DNA from: Muscardinus avellanarius
Taxonomy: Eukaryota > Chordata > Mammalia > Rodentia > Gliridae
Assembly (NCBI GenBank): GCA_963383645.1
Contig: OY726572.1
Coordinates: 69,734,856-69,798,855, forward strand
DNA: 64,000 nt
Reading direction: 5' to 3'
The notes under the pieces are model-generated. The model saw only the letters and a program-made list of their open reading frames with translations. It was not told the DNA's origin and made no database searches. Below are positions 33,441 to 44,040 of the stretch, piece after piece. The translations under genes were made by a program, and so were the position numbers. Every line of letters begins with the position of its first letter. The stretch's first letter is position 1.

Positions 33441-33450
33441 TGGTAAGTTC
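33441..33450 (+). promoter_or_regulatory. Probable 5' splice donor in ERV leader
   Basis: CTG/GTAAGTT with GT at 33443-33444, between the primer-binding site and gag. This is where retroviruses place the donor for the spliced env message. It fits the consensus well. Use is inferred. Confidence 0.6.
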
Positions 33451-33592
33451 TCCTGTGAAGAGGGAGGCTCTACAAAGTAGAGGATCATAAGATTGTTCTT
33501 TCCCAACTCCGTTTGAGGACGAAGGGGAGCTCCTTTGAGGGGAGGATTTATAGGGTAGTATACTCTCAGGCTGGTCCTGAGGCTGAATAGGT

Positions 33593-36412
33593 ATGGGAAA
33601 TAATCCATCTCATCCAATACAAAAGGCTTTAAAAGCCTTATTAAACGGAAAGGGGTTAAAACTTAGGGATAAGACTATTCAGGGTTTTTTGAGCCAAGTG
33701 GATGAGGTAGCCCCTTGGTTTGCAGTATCAGGAAACTTGACCCTGGCAAGTTGGGATAAGTTACGGAAGGATATTAAAAGGGCAGAGAAAGACAATCAAG
33801 TCACGGGAGGAACTTATCCTTTGTGGCGCCTCGTCAGGGCATGTTTGGAGCAGAAATGCTACAAACCGCTAGTGCGAGAGGGACAAGCGGCACTTGATCT
33901 GTTAAAAGAGGAACGGTCCACTTCCTCTCACCCAGCTAGTGAACTAGGCTCTGAAGGGGAGGGGGACTCGGACGAGGAACTTACGGCAATAGAGGAGAAA
34001 GTCAGCAAATTAACCCTAGCTACGGGCCCCTCGCAGGGCTCTGTTCCTCCGCCCTATAATCCCTCAGCTCCAGGACAAAGCGGAGGCCGCTCCTTTAATG
34101 AAAAGGTATGGCGTGAGCCGGAAATGTTACTATCCAGACAGGCTTTCCCCGTGTTTCAACCACAAGGAGGAGGACCTCGGTATCATGAGCCTTTAGATTA
34201 TAAGCTTGTAAAACATATTGCTGAGTCCGTGCGAACTTATGGTACCAATGCTGCATACACCGTAGCCACCTTAGAAAGCATTTACAGGTATGCCATGACC
34301 CCTGGAGATTGGCAGAACTTGGCCCGAGCGGCTTTGACCCCAGGACAGTATTTAGATTGGAAGGCTTTCCTTATTGAGTTCGCAGCAGAGCAAGCAGCGG
34401 TGAATCAGGCCGCAGGACAACCTGCCTGGAATTTGGATATGCTTTTGGGACAGGGACAATTTGCTAACAACCAGACCTGTTACCCTCAACAAGTGTATGA
34501 TCAGATAAACAATTTGGCCACCAGGGCATGGAAAAGTTTGCCTAATAAAGGGGAGGTGTCAGGCAATCTTACTAAGATAATTCAAGGTCCCACTGAGCCT
34601 TTTGCTGATTTTGTGGCTAGGATGGTAGAAGCTGCTGGACGAATATTCGGGGATGTTGATGCAGCCATGCCACTTGTTAAACAGCTTATTTTCGAAGCCC
34701 GGGAAGCCTTAAGTTTGGTAGAACAAGCTTTAACTAAGGCTTCCCTTAAGCGCATTTCACCGAGGGATTCTATTTGGGCATGCATACTGGCTACTGAGCT
34801 CCAACCCACTGGGGTCTTATGGCAACAAGGACCTCTATTATGGATTCATCCTAAACTATCTCCTCAAAAGGTTATTGAGTATTATCCCTCTATGGTAGCA
34901 AAGGTTGCTGTTCTTGCCATACAGCAATGTATTCAACATTTTGGCCAAACCCCTAATAAGCTTATTGTTCCCTATAGTAAACACCAAATATTAATTTTAC
35001 AAACCTCCCTGGATGATTGGGCTATATTACGATGTGTGTTTAATGGAGAGATAGATAATCACTTACCTAGAGATCCTATATTACATTTTGCAACTCAACA
35101 TCCTATTATCTTTCCAACCATAACCAGAAGAACACCTATACCCTTCGCTATCAATATTTTTACTGATGGATCAAAATCTGGCCTTGGAGCTTTTATGATA
35201 GAAGGACAAAAGCCCATAGTTGTTCAATATCAGCATATATCACCTCAGTTAGTTGAACTAAATATTATATTAGAAGTGTTTGAGAGATATGATTCTTCTT
35301 TTAATTTGTTATCGGACTCCTCCTATGCTGTAGAGATGATAAAGTCCCTTGAATGTGCGGGGCAAATATCAACACATACGCCCATCCACTACTTGGCATC
35401 TAAAATTCAACATTTAATTTTGATGAGGAAAAATCCCTTTTATGTACAACATATTAGGGCACATACAGGCTTACCAGGGCCTGTTGCCCAAGGTAATGAT
35501 TATGTAGATAAGCTTACGAAGATGCCCATGATTTTCTCTCTCACCCCACTTCAACGGGCACAAGATTTTCATCGCCAGTTTCATGTAAATGCTAAAACTT
35601 TACAGATTAAATTTAAAATTCCTCGTTGTCAAGCCCGTGACATCATCAAGGCCTGTGGTGCTTGTGCACCCTTTATCCCTTCTTCTAATGTTGGTGTTTG
35701 CCCACGTGGGTTGCTCCCCTTACATTTATGGCAAATGGATGTGACCCATATACCTGAATTTGGCTCTATTAAGTATGTACATGTTTCTGTTGATACTGTT
35801 TCTGGAATTATATATGCTTCTACTCACACAGGGGAAAAAGCTCGTGACGTTATCGCTCATTGTCTTGAAGCTTGGGCAGCATGGAATGTGCCAAAAGAAA
35901 TAAAAACTGATAATGGTCCGGCTTATACCTCACAAAAATTTCAGTCTTTCTGTAAACAGATGGGCGTAACATTAAAACATGGCCTTCCGTACAATCCTCA
36001 AGGACAGGGCATTGTTGAACGCGCCCATCGCACAATAAAAGAATGTCTAATAAAACAAAAAGGGGGAATAGGTGAGAATCTGAAACCAAGGCAGCGATTA
36101 TCTTTGGCACTTTTTACTTTAAATTTTTTAAATTTAGATATTAATGGCAAATCGGCCGCAGATCGCCATTTTGGTCCTTCTAGTATTCCCCATGATATGG
36201 TAAAATGGAAAGATGTCCTCACCGGAAAATGGAAGGGACCTGATCCGGTACTCACATGGGCCAGAGGCTCTGTTTGTGTTTTCCCACAGGACGGAACCGA
36301 TCCGATTTGGATCCCAGAGAGACTGACTCGTCAAATAATATCGCAAGATGGCACCTCAGGGATGGATACACCTGATCACCATGCTGATCTGGACAAAACC
36401 AGTGTGAAGTGA
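33593..36412 (+). CDS. ERV Gag-delta-Pol fusion protein (matrix, partial capsid, RNase H, integrase)
   Basis: An open frame of 939 codons. The start at 33593 has G at -3 and +4 and gives MGNNPS, a myristoylation-type N-terminus. Residues 1-110 are matrix-like. An acidic linker and a PPPY late-domain motif (152-155) follow, then the capsid N-terminal domain (about 185-367) reaching the major homology region (Q331, E335, R343). Near residue 368-372 capsid joins RT thumb/connection sequence. RNase H keeps D525, E555, D575 and D639. Integrase keeps the zinc-binding H660, H664, C688 and C691 and the D716, D773, E809 triad, with 35 residues between D773 and E809. A C-terminal domain ends at 939. 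Missing are the capsid C-terminus, nucleocapsid zinc knuckles, protease and the RT fingers and palm (no YxDD). An intact frame across a deletion junction in a young copy suggests that the fusion itself is propagated, as in mouse IAP elements with a gag-pol fusion. Confidence 0.93.
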   Translation: MGNNPSHPIQKALKALLNGKGLKLRDKTIQGFLSQVDEVAPWFAVSGNLTLASWDKLRKDIKRAEKDNQVTGGTYPLWRLVRACLEQKCYKPLVREGQAALDLLKEERSTSSHPASELGSEGEGDSDEELTAIEEKVSKLTLATGPSQGSVPPPYNPSAPGQSGGRSFNEKVWREPEMLLSRQAFPVFQPQGGGPRYHEPLDYKLVKHIAESVRTYGTNAAYTVATLESIYRYAMTPGDWQNLARAALTPGQYLDWKAFLIEFAAEQAAVNQAAGQPAWNLDMLLGQGQFANNQTCYPQQVYDQINNLATRAWKSLPNKGEVSGNLTKIIQGPTEPFADFVARMVEAAGRIFGDVDAAMPLVKQLIFEAREALSLVEQALTKASLKRISPRDSIWACILATELQPTGVLWQQGPLLWIHPKLSPQKVIEYYPSMVAKVAVLAIQQCIQHFGQTPNKLIVPYSKHQILILQTSLDDWAILRCVFNGEIDNHLPRDPILHFATQHPIIFPTITRRTPIPFAINIFTDGSKSGLGAFMIEGQKPIVVQYQHISPQLVELNIILEVFERYDSSFNLLSDSSYAVEMIKSLECAGQISTHTPIHYLASKIQHLILMRKNPFYVQHIRAHTGLPGPVAQGNDYVDKLTKMPMIFSLTPLQRAQDFHRQFHVNAKTLQIKFKIPRCQARDIIKACGACAPFIPSSNVGVCPRGLLPLHLWQMDVTHIPEFGSIKYVHVSVDTVSGIIYASTHTGEKARDVIAHCLEAWAAWNVPKEIKTDNGPAYTSQKFQSFCKQMGVTLKHGLPYNPQGQGIVERAHRTIKECLIKQKGGIGENLKPRQRLSLALFTLNFLNLDINGKSAADRHFGPSSIPHDMVKWKDVLTGKWKGPDPVLTWARGSVCVFPQDGTDPIWIPERLTRQIISQDGTSGMDTPDHHADLDKTSVK

Positions 36413-37207
36413 GCAACAATGGGGTATTTTTACAGCTTTTCCATTTCCATTACCATTGAGTTGCTCCTCCCAGACCTTCCCTAGAATTTTTACTACAAAT
36501 GTATCTCTAGAACCTGTTCTAACTGCTACAACTCTGAATAGCCTCTCTGCTAATACAGCACAAGCTTTAGCCTCTCAGGCGGGCATTAATGCCCATCTGA
36601 GGGGAGGTATTTAGAATCTGTTCTGACTGCTACAACTCTGAATAGCCTCTCTGCTAATACAGCACAAGCTTTAGCCTCTCAGGCGGGCATTAATGCCCAT
36701 CTGAGGGGAGGTATTATAATCCTCAATCAAAGAATAGATTTAATTCAGGAACAAGTTGATGATTCATGGCGGCTAGCTCAAATTGGCTGTGAATGGCATT
36801 CAGTTGTCTTATGTTTAACAGGAGTGCCCTATCAAAATATGACTCTTGCTGCTAATCTATCTCGGGAGCTTTCCCAACATCTTACAGGCAATTGGAGCTG
36901 GGAGTTTGATAAACTCACCGAACAATTACGTGCTGAAATCATCAAGGTCAACACCACCCGAATCGACCCCAAAGTGACCCAAACGCTGGCGTCCCGGATC
37001 CAGAAGGCAGCATTCCATCTAAAAGAATGGGCCGGGTTGGGAGCATTGGGATTTTGTTTTGTTTTCCTGTGCATTCTATGTCTCTGTTGCCTGAGACATT
37101 TATTTCTGCAGAGGGCCAAGGATCAGATGCTCCTAGCTCAGGCTTTCATGGCGGTTGAAGCAGGACAATCGCCTACTGTTTGGCTAGCTGCAATGGAAAA
37201 ATCATAA
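36413..37207 (+). pseudogene. ERV env remnant: partial TM subunit
   Basis: Surface-subunit sequence is essentially gone, with only about 100 bp between the pol stop and TM. The readable TM frame is open from about 36590 to the stop at 37205-37207. It shows a heptad-like ectodomain, two cysteines spaced by seven residues, N-glycosylation sequons, a hydrophobic Cys/Phe/Leu-rich membrane segment (about 37037-37100) and a basic-start cytoplasmic tail of about 37 residues. A 104-bp tandem duplication shifts the frame at its start, and there is no signal peptide. It cannot act as an entry protein as it stands. Confidence 0.85.
36508..36715 (+). repeat. 104-bp tandem duplication in env remnant
   Basis: Copy 1 at 36508-36611 and copy 2 at 36612-36715, starting TAGAACCTGTTCTAACTG and TAGAATCTGTTCTGACTG. 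I see two mismatches. 104 is not a multiple of three, so the two copies are read in different frames and a stop (TAA, 36587-36589) falls in copy 1 in the frame of copy 2. Confidence 0.95.
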
Positions 37208-37381
37208 AGCAGAATGTCAGCAAGGACTGCACTTGGGACCCCGGGAGGGTGCATCCCAAGGAGGATATGCTCAGCTGCATACGGGTTACCACTGTATTGC
37301 TCGCCCGTCCCTGCAAAAAAGGTGGTGGCAAATAATTGCATAAACTATAGCAGGGGTTGAGTCCTCTATCCTCTTCTGCTT

Positions 37382-37416
37382 AAAAAAAAAAAAAAAAAAA
37401 AAAAAAGAGGGGGAAC
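37382..37416 (+). other. Poly(A) run and polypurine tract of the ERV
   Basis: 25 A residues (37382-37406) followed by GAGGGGGA and the two bases AC before the 3' LTR. The purine tract would prime plus-strand DNA synthesis. The long A run before it is unusual. Confidence 0.88.
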
Positions 37417-37757
37417 TGTGATGAGCCCCACCCATTGCCTGCTAGCTCGAAGACCTAAAAATAGCGCCGAGCGAAAGCTCTGTGAGGCCCATTAAGCAGT
37501 AAACAACTTTCAGGAAGTACGGTAACCGGAGCATGGGGCGCACGGGAACACAACATGCTACTGTTTGTAACAAATGAGCTATTTTTGCATGGAGCGCGGG
37601 ATCTGAGTGCTGATTGGCTGTTTGGGATATATAAGCGGGGAGCGAGGAGCGGGAAGAAAGAAGTATGTAGAAGAAGTATGTAAGAGAAGGATGTAAGAGC
37701 CTGGGATAATAAAGAGTCCGAAGAAGATCGTCTCCGGTGTCGTGATTGAAAGTGACA
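37417..37757 (+). repeat. ERV 3' LTR
   Basis: 341 bp, TGTGATGAG to GAAAGTGACA, identical to the 5' LTR except at 37527 and 37753. Followed directly by the target duplication CTCTGA. Confidence 0.97.
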
Positions 37758-37763
37758 CTCTGA

Positions 37764-38852
37764 TTCACATCAGGCTTTGGGAGAGGAAGCAGTGAACCTT
37801 TTTGCTGTCTTACTGAGAAGTCAGGGTTTCTTTGTTGGAGCTCTTAATGACCACTTACTCTAACATAGTCATTTTAAAAATTATTTTTATGCTTCCTTTT
37901 TGGGCTCAAGTTCTTCAGGGCTATAAATATTTATTTTCTATTAATGAAAATGTAAGTTTCCAGTAACTAAAATATGCAAACGCTAAAATGAAGGCATTCA
38001 TATAAGTTCTCATAAGCAATTTAGTGTTTTGTAGGCCTATGTTCTACTGCATACAGTTCTACCGTGATTGTGGTAAGGCAAAGGCAAACGTTGCCAGGCA
38101 GATTTGTTATTATTTCTTAAATTAAATCTTTAGAATATAAATGGGAAAACTCAAGATAGTAACAGTAAGCTCTGAATTTCCTTTCCATATTCTAGAAAGT
38201 TGGTATACAGTTGCATTAAAAATGTGACATTCAACTTTTTTCCACCAGGAACATTTTAGCATTTTATAATTTATTTTGATAGAAAGCCTAGCTAATATAA
38301 AAACATATTGTCTTAGTAAAAATGAGAAGAGGGAAGAGATAGAGAGAGATTGAGATTTATCCCAACATTGCATTATTATTCTTTCTGGCTTTATTCATTT
38401 TATTCAGTGAAACTTAAAGTGAATCATATAAATTCTACATGTAGCTTAACTAGTTTATATTTTGTACAAAATGATTTTTCTTTTATTTTTAGGGTGTTTC
38501 ATGAAGTGGTATAAACATTGTCACTGGGGTCTTAAAATAAAAACACATGCCCTAGAAGGAAAATAAGTAGAAATACAATGCAAGCTAAAGCAAGCAAGAA
38601 TAACAACATGCTATATGAAATACAAATAGAAAATATTATAATAATGAATTATTTTGTAAGGACTGAAGATGTCTAAAAAATACAACAATCATAAAAATGA
38701 ATGGAGCAAATAAAATAGTTTTCTAGTGAAATAAGAATTACCCCAAATCAATTGAAGCATAAATTGCCAACCCAAAAAGAATGATAATCTTGGAAGAAAA
38801 TGAAAAGATCATCTATAGAATGACTTTGGACTCAGGCAGTTTAGAATGTGAA
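37764..38852. other. AT-rich host sequence, no gene
   Basis: Continues the host sequence across the ERV insertion. No repeat recognised with confidence. Confidence 0.5.
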
Positions 38853-38930
38853 CTGAGAGAGAAGAGAGGAGAGAGAGAGGAGAGGGAGAGAGAGAGGAGA
38901 GGGAGAGAGAGGAGAGAGAGAGGAGAGGGA

Positions 38931-38992
<62 letters not shown>
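38853..38992. repeat. (GA)n microsatellite
   Basis: About 140 bp of GA with GAGG interruptions in the first half and a pure GA run of about 55 bp in the second. It produces spurious Arg/Glu and Ser/Leu frames. Confidence 0.96.
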
Positions 38993-38994
<2 letters not shown>

Positions 38995-39316
38995 CCTATG
39001 ACATATAACCTAACCCTGCACAAAGAAAATGGTTAAAGCCTCCAAACTGATTTTATGAAGCACGATCTTGATGAACCAACCACTATTCTGCTGAGTCTCT
39101 CCTGAAGTCCCAAACACAAAGCAAAATATTTGCAATAACACATTCTGAGCACCCCAGCAGTTAGCACATTATACTCTAGGCAGCGTTATCTAGGACTGTA
39201 GTTAATATGGATCCTGGGGTTGCACGAGGGCTCTGTCGGGCTCCTGGCCCACTGTGCCCCTTCTAGCAGGTCTAGCTCAAGCTTCAGTTTGGCTTCTGCA
39301 GAGGCTCTGGCAATGG

Positions 39317-39628
39317 GTTATGGTTTGGCCATGAAGCGCCCCCCCCCCCACTCCCTGAGAAGCTCCTGTGTTGGCAGGGCAGCAAGCTTCAGAGGTGGGC
39401 ATGGCTGGCGGAGGTGGGTCACTGGGAGTGTGGCCTTGAACTATGTCTCTTTCTCTGCTTCCTGCTGCCATGAGTTGAGTATCTGTCCTCTGCCACATGC
39501 TGCCGCCATGATGTTTCTACCATGGAGCCAGCTGACTGCGAGCTGAACCCTTGAAACTGGAAGCCAAAATAAACCTTTCCTCTTCTAAGTGGTTCTTGAC
39601 TTGTCTGGTATCTAAGTCACAGTGATGA
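39317..39628 (+). mobile_element. MaLR LTR, internally shortened
   Basis: GTTATGGTTTGGCCATGAAG, then TCTGCTTCCTGCTGCCATGA, GCCGCCATGATGTTTCTACC and CCAAAATAAACCTTTCCTCT follow the MaLR LTR order seen at 18092. Contains a C run at 39341-39351. Confidence 0.72.
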
Positions 39629-40479
39629 TGTTGATCCCAATCTCTATTAACACAGCATGATTTGGCCACTATTCTCACTTCCAGCCTTATGTCCTTTTTG
39701 AGTGAAATAATCAGAAGTAGCAAGAGCCAAAAGACCCGGCGCTTGCTATAAACTCCTCCTGGAGAGTCTGGGGCCGTGCCACGGAGGCTGGGGTCTACCT
39801 TTCGCTCTCCTGGTCAGAACATGGGGCCACTGGAGTAGCCTGGGAGGGGCTTCCTATTTCTCTGCCCCTAAGAGTGAGTTCCCATAAAATACTGTGTGTC
39901 CAGGCTAATTTTGCAGCTCACCACGACAAACCTTTAGCTTCAGGCCCCCAGCCTTTTGACCTCCACTTTCCATATATCAAGCCACCAGCTGCGGAGACAG
40001 GAAGACAGCCCACATCCCCTGGGACCTACTCCCAGCTCATGTCTCTCTGTCCTTCCTATTACACAGCAACTCCCTGTCAAGCTCAGAGTTTTTGAAATTA
40101 TTTTTTCGCCAGGAGAAAAACTCCATACTTTAATGAAACAATTCAGAAAATTAAGATTTTTTTTTTCTTCTGGTACTAGGGATTTGCCACGACCTTGCCT
40201 CCCTTGGAGTCTGAGTGACCCTGCATGCATGACGAGGCGTGCTTCAAGGAAAGCAGCCCTGAGGAGGGATGGTTCCTAGTCAGACTACTCCCTGTTCTTA
40301 GATGTTCTTTTGTAGCTATTGTCTTTTGGTAATGATTCTATTAACTTTTTACACACATGGCTCTGGTGATGTAGAACGAGGTCCCAGTCAGGACTGTGGG
40401 AACAGGTGAAACTGATTCCGTAGAAGATAAATTTTCTGGTAATATGTTTGAGCTCTCAGACGCCGCCTTCCTTGCTCCA
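39629..40479. other. No recognised feature
   Basis: Unique-looking sequence. Frames of 96-107 codons on both strands overlap and show no motif. Confidence 0.5.
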
Positions 40480-40910
40480 AGCTATAATAAAATTGGCTAG
40501 AGAAGAAAAAGGGGATTTCAGCACATTAGTGGATATATTACAACAGCGAGATATACTTTAGGAAAGCCCCAAAGAGAACTTAGTCATGCAAAAAGCTAAT
40601 CGGTACCATTTACTGGAGATGAGGTAAATGAATTCAGAGAAGCTCTTCGATGGATAGGAAATCAATTGGTAAAAACACAGTATTAATTATCTCTGAGATG
40701 TCATTGAAACATTAGTCAATTTTGTGTTACTAATTTAGAATACAATCAGGCAAAGTATAAATGGGACTTTTGTAACAATGTGGGTTTTTATTTTTAGTTA
40801 ATTCCCCTTTCCCATCCTGATTGGCAAATAGTTTTTCTTTTTACCAACTACTATGGCAGGCAAACCCGCCAATCATTTTTGCTTCTTGTTTTAGATTAAT
40901 TATGAAGATA
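40480..40910 (+). pseudogene. Decayed env-like (TM) remnant of an older ERV
   Basis: One frame around 40620-40800 resembles the betaretroviral TM ectodomain. It has a hydrophilic helix, two cysteines with seven codons between them (the spacing also seen in the young ERV env at about 36790-36820) and a VTN-type segment. The frame carries at least three stops (about 40680, 40709 and 40794). The call rests on spacing and local similarity only and could be wrong. Confidence 0.38.
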
Positions 40911-41379
40911 TTGTACTCGGTTAGCAAGATCAGGGAGGTTTGAAGTAGCTTATCTTCAGCTGTTCTTTAACTTCAGAGACTACCCAGATTTCTTTATTAG
41001 GACTATATGAGATGTGATTAAATACAATATACATTGCTTTTAAAGTTCTTTATCCTTTGACAAAATTGTTTTAAGACACTTGTAATGCTTATGATGTTGT
41101 GGATTTCTGTAGTAATCTATTATACATTTATTAAGTTATGATCAAATGTGATATGCATTGTCTTTTAAATTTTATTTCTTTTGCAGAACTAAGGTTTATG
41201 GTGCTAGTGATATTTACCTAATGTCTTATAATTCAACTATTAAATTGGGGAAATGCAGAATGCAATGCTTTAAAGTGCTCTTAATTTCATAAGGTTTAAA
41301 GTAACACTTAAGTCTTTTTAAATGGGTTTTTAAGTTGCTGGTACATAAGCAACATTATAAAATGGTATTTTTTTTTGGT

Positions 41380-42053
41380 TTAGCTAGTAGGTCAGAACAA
41401 AAGACAGATATAATAAGTGTGCAGGTATAAAGTTTTGATGGATATAAAGAAAGGAAATCTTGTGAGAATAAGAAAGCATTTTGTATGAAGTAAGGTTTAT
41501 CCTAAGATTATCCCAAATGGGAAAGAAAGGACCAGGATAAAAATCAGAGGGTTAAAGCAAGTTGCAGAATGTCTGTGGTATGTTTGTTTGCATATGTGAT
41601 GAAGATGGATTCATCACCCTTATTCCTTTGCTATGGGTACATGTATGTAATGGTAATGGGAGAAAATGGAAGAGAAATTAGCTCATGTTAACTGTAAAAT
41701 TGTAAAAGTCAAAATGTATTTTCTATGTTTACCTTTGTCCTGACAGGTGTCAGGAAGTTACTAGACAGAGGGGGCTGATGTTAATCACAAGGTCTGGGGC
41801 TGATCTTAATCACAAGACCAGTGATGTCACAGGTCTTCCTTTTGTCTTGCTTATGATTGGTAATTTACATGTCCTTCACTTAATACCCCACTATTGTTCT
41901 TTGGTGTTTACACTTTTCTACTAGGAATTTCACTGGTAAAGGGTATAAGATTTTGGTTTTAGAGAATAAACTTTGTCAGTTGCACGAGAGGCAATTGTCC
42001 AGGTCTGTCATTTCAGGTCTCTCCCTCCCAAGTCCCGGAGACGAATCTCCACA
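41380..42053 (+). repeat. Possible old LTR
   Basis: An ATTGG box (about 41855), GGGTATAAGA (41941-41950), AATAAA (41965-41970) and an end at CGAATCTCCACA (42053) stand in the order and spacing of an LTR. It lies about 600 bp after the env-like remnant in the same orientation. The 5' boundary is uncertain. Confidence 0.45.
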
Positions 42054-42198
42054 TTTAGGACCATGAATAGGGACTTGAAGGAATCCCTTACAAAAGAGGG
42101 AGGGGTCCGCTGCAGAAAGAGCAGAAAAAGCTGAATCCTTGCCCACTTTCCAAGACCCTAGTCCCAACAGTCCCGTTGCTCCGGCCGAGCTGGTCCGT

Positions 42199-42390
42199 CG
42201 CAGGGATTGAACCCAGATGCATTCTATCTCTGGGCTACACTCCTGGTCCTTTTTAATTTTTATTTTTTATTGGGTCTTTCTAAGTTGCTGAAGGTCTCAC
42301 TGAGTTGCTAAGGCTGGCCTTGAACCTGTGATCTCTCTGTCTCAGCCTCCCAAGTACTGAGATTATTGGCATGTGCCACTAGGCCTGGCT
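42199..42390 (-). mobile_element. Dimeric SINE, older copy
   Basis: GCAGGGATTGAACCCAGATG, a shortened linker with TTGGGTCTTTCTAAGTTGCT, then GCCTCCCAAGTACTGAGATT and CACTAGGCCTGGCT. Confidence 0.88.
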
Positions 42391-43399
42391 TCAGTTCAGA
42401 AAGCTAACAGCCATTAAAGAAGCACACAAATATCCTTCAAGTCCTTAATATTTAATTAAAAACTCATATAATCAAACATTCCCTAAAGGGATACTTTTCC
42501 TCTCATAGTGGGTAGAGAGGAACAAGACTCTATAACAATCTAAGGCAAGTGCTCGTACAGGCTTGCTGCTCTATTAAAACAAGATTGATGCAATTTTAGA
42601 ACATCCTTAATGATCAAACACATGTGGCAGTCTGGATAGAGACCAGGGATAGATGGATTCAATAACATTCAAAATCCATTCTTGATTAAATCTTGGAAAC
42701 TAGTGTAGATTCTTTCTTTGCCTCATAAAAGGTCACGAGTCAGGAAGCATCATGTAGGATGATAAAGTCATAAAGACATCCCCATTCTATTTAGGATGTC
42801 CACTATCATTCCCGCTTTTTAATACGACAGCTGCTTTAAGTCATCCTGTACATGAACACCATCAGCTAAGTTGCCAATTCCTGAGGATTTCTCTGGCGGC
42901 TGGCCTCGCACTTCTGCCCTCTTGCTCTTCCTCACCCTCCACCCCATACACATTTAACTGCCCTTGGGGCTATGCATAACTCTTCCAGAGGCAGAAACTG
43001 TAATAGGTCTGGCCAATCATCTTCTCCAGAGACATTTTGGAAGATGGAGAACAAGAGTGAAAGAATGAGAGCACAGGGTGTGGGCTAGCCATTGTGGGTG
43101 GCTGGAGTTACAAAAGGCAAGACCCAGATGCTATCAGAGGTTATATGCTTCTTTATTTGGTTCGAGTTATCTGGAGGAGCTTCTGTGCTGGGGGAGAGAG
43201 AGAGAGACAGACAGAGAGACAGACAGACAGAGATGTAGAGCTAAGGAAAAACCCACACATCTGTGGTTCTGCTTTTGGATTATAGATGCCTTCGTGTTCT
43301 TAGAATAAAATGTGCATTCTCTTGGTTGTAGTTAGTCGCAAAAAAGAGCTAATAAACAGTAGACTTTTTATATACTCCCAATATTACCAAATAAGACTG
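42391..43399. other. No gene; short GACA microsatellite
   Basis: 43190-43232 is a GAGA/GACA run. Nothing else recognised. Confidence 0.5.
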
Positions 43400-43970
43400 T
43401 ATATGATAATAAAAATATTTTTCCATGATGACAACAAGATAAAGTACAGGAGTAATCCAACTAAACTGTGAAGGATATTTATATGACAAATACATTTTGT
43501 ACTTTTCAGAAGTAAAATAGAAAAGAGTTAAACACAGAAGACTAATGATAGCAGGGAAGTCAATTTCCTCTCAATATTTTATATTTTAATGCAGTTCCAA
43601 TAAAAATGGCAGGAATATTTTTCTTGGGCCACACTTTAGTGATTTTAAAGTTCATGGGAAAATGAACTGGCAGGAATTCAAAACCTTACAAACAGAGAGT
43701 TGCAAGGTATGTATAGGATGGTGGGAGAAGGTGCTGCCTGCTGAGCCAGATACCAAAGTAAAGTTCTGATAATTAAAACATAAGGATTGCAAGATGGAGC
43801 GAATCAGCATAAGGACTAAAAGATGGATCAAGTAACTATGATAAAGAGCCTACAAAGAGACCTTACTAGATTCAGTATAAACTACCCTTGACATTATCAA
43901 TTTACAATAAAAAATTTGCCAAGAAATCCTCCTGGTACAATTGGTTAAACTATCTCGAAAGAAACTGATT
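43400..43970 (+). mobile_element. Ancient L1 ORF2 remnant
   Basis: CAGTTCCAATAAAAATGGCA, then TCATGGGAAAATGAACTGGC and TTCTGATAATTAAAACATAAG follow the order of the L1 ORF2 segment downstream of the RT domain. Many substitutions. Ends approximate. Confidence 0.5.
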
Positions 43971-44040
43971 ATCTCATTTTATTAAAAAAACACAAAGAAG
44001 ATAAAGGTAAATACCTTGGAGTGTCAAAAGTTAGTAGTAT

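Larger units (their letters stand above)
33030..37757 (+). mobile_element. Young endogenous retrovirus, class II (ERVK/IAP-like), pol- and env-deleted
   Basis: A complete provirus of 4728 bp: 5' LTR, tRNA-Ile primer-binding site, leader with splice donor, fused gag-pol frame, env TM remnant, polypurine tract and 3' LTR. The host hexamer CTCTGA is duplicated at 33024-33029 and 37758-37763. The 6-bp duplication, the capsid and integrase similarity and the short LTR suit a class II (betaretrovirus-like) element. The LTRs differ at only two of 341 positions (33140 T versus 37527 C; 33366 C versus 37753 T). That is about 0.6%, so insertion is recent on a mammalian scale. It cannot be autonomous because protease and the RT polymerase core are absent. 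It would need proteins from a fuller relative. Confidence 0.95.

Noticed and set aside
36824..37207. 127-codon frame as a stand-alone small membrane protein
   Set aside because: It begins at a GTG inside a longer TM-subunit frame that opens near 36590. It is the tail of the env remnant, not a separate gene.
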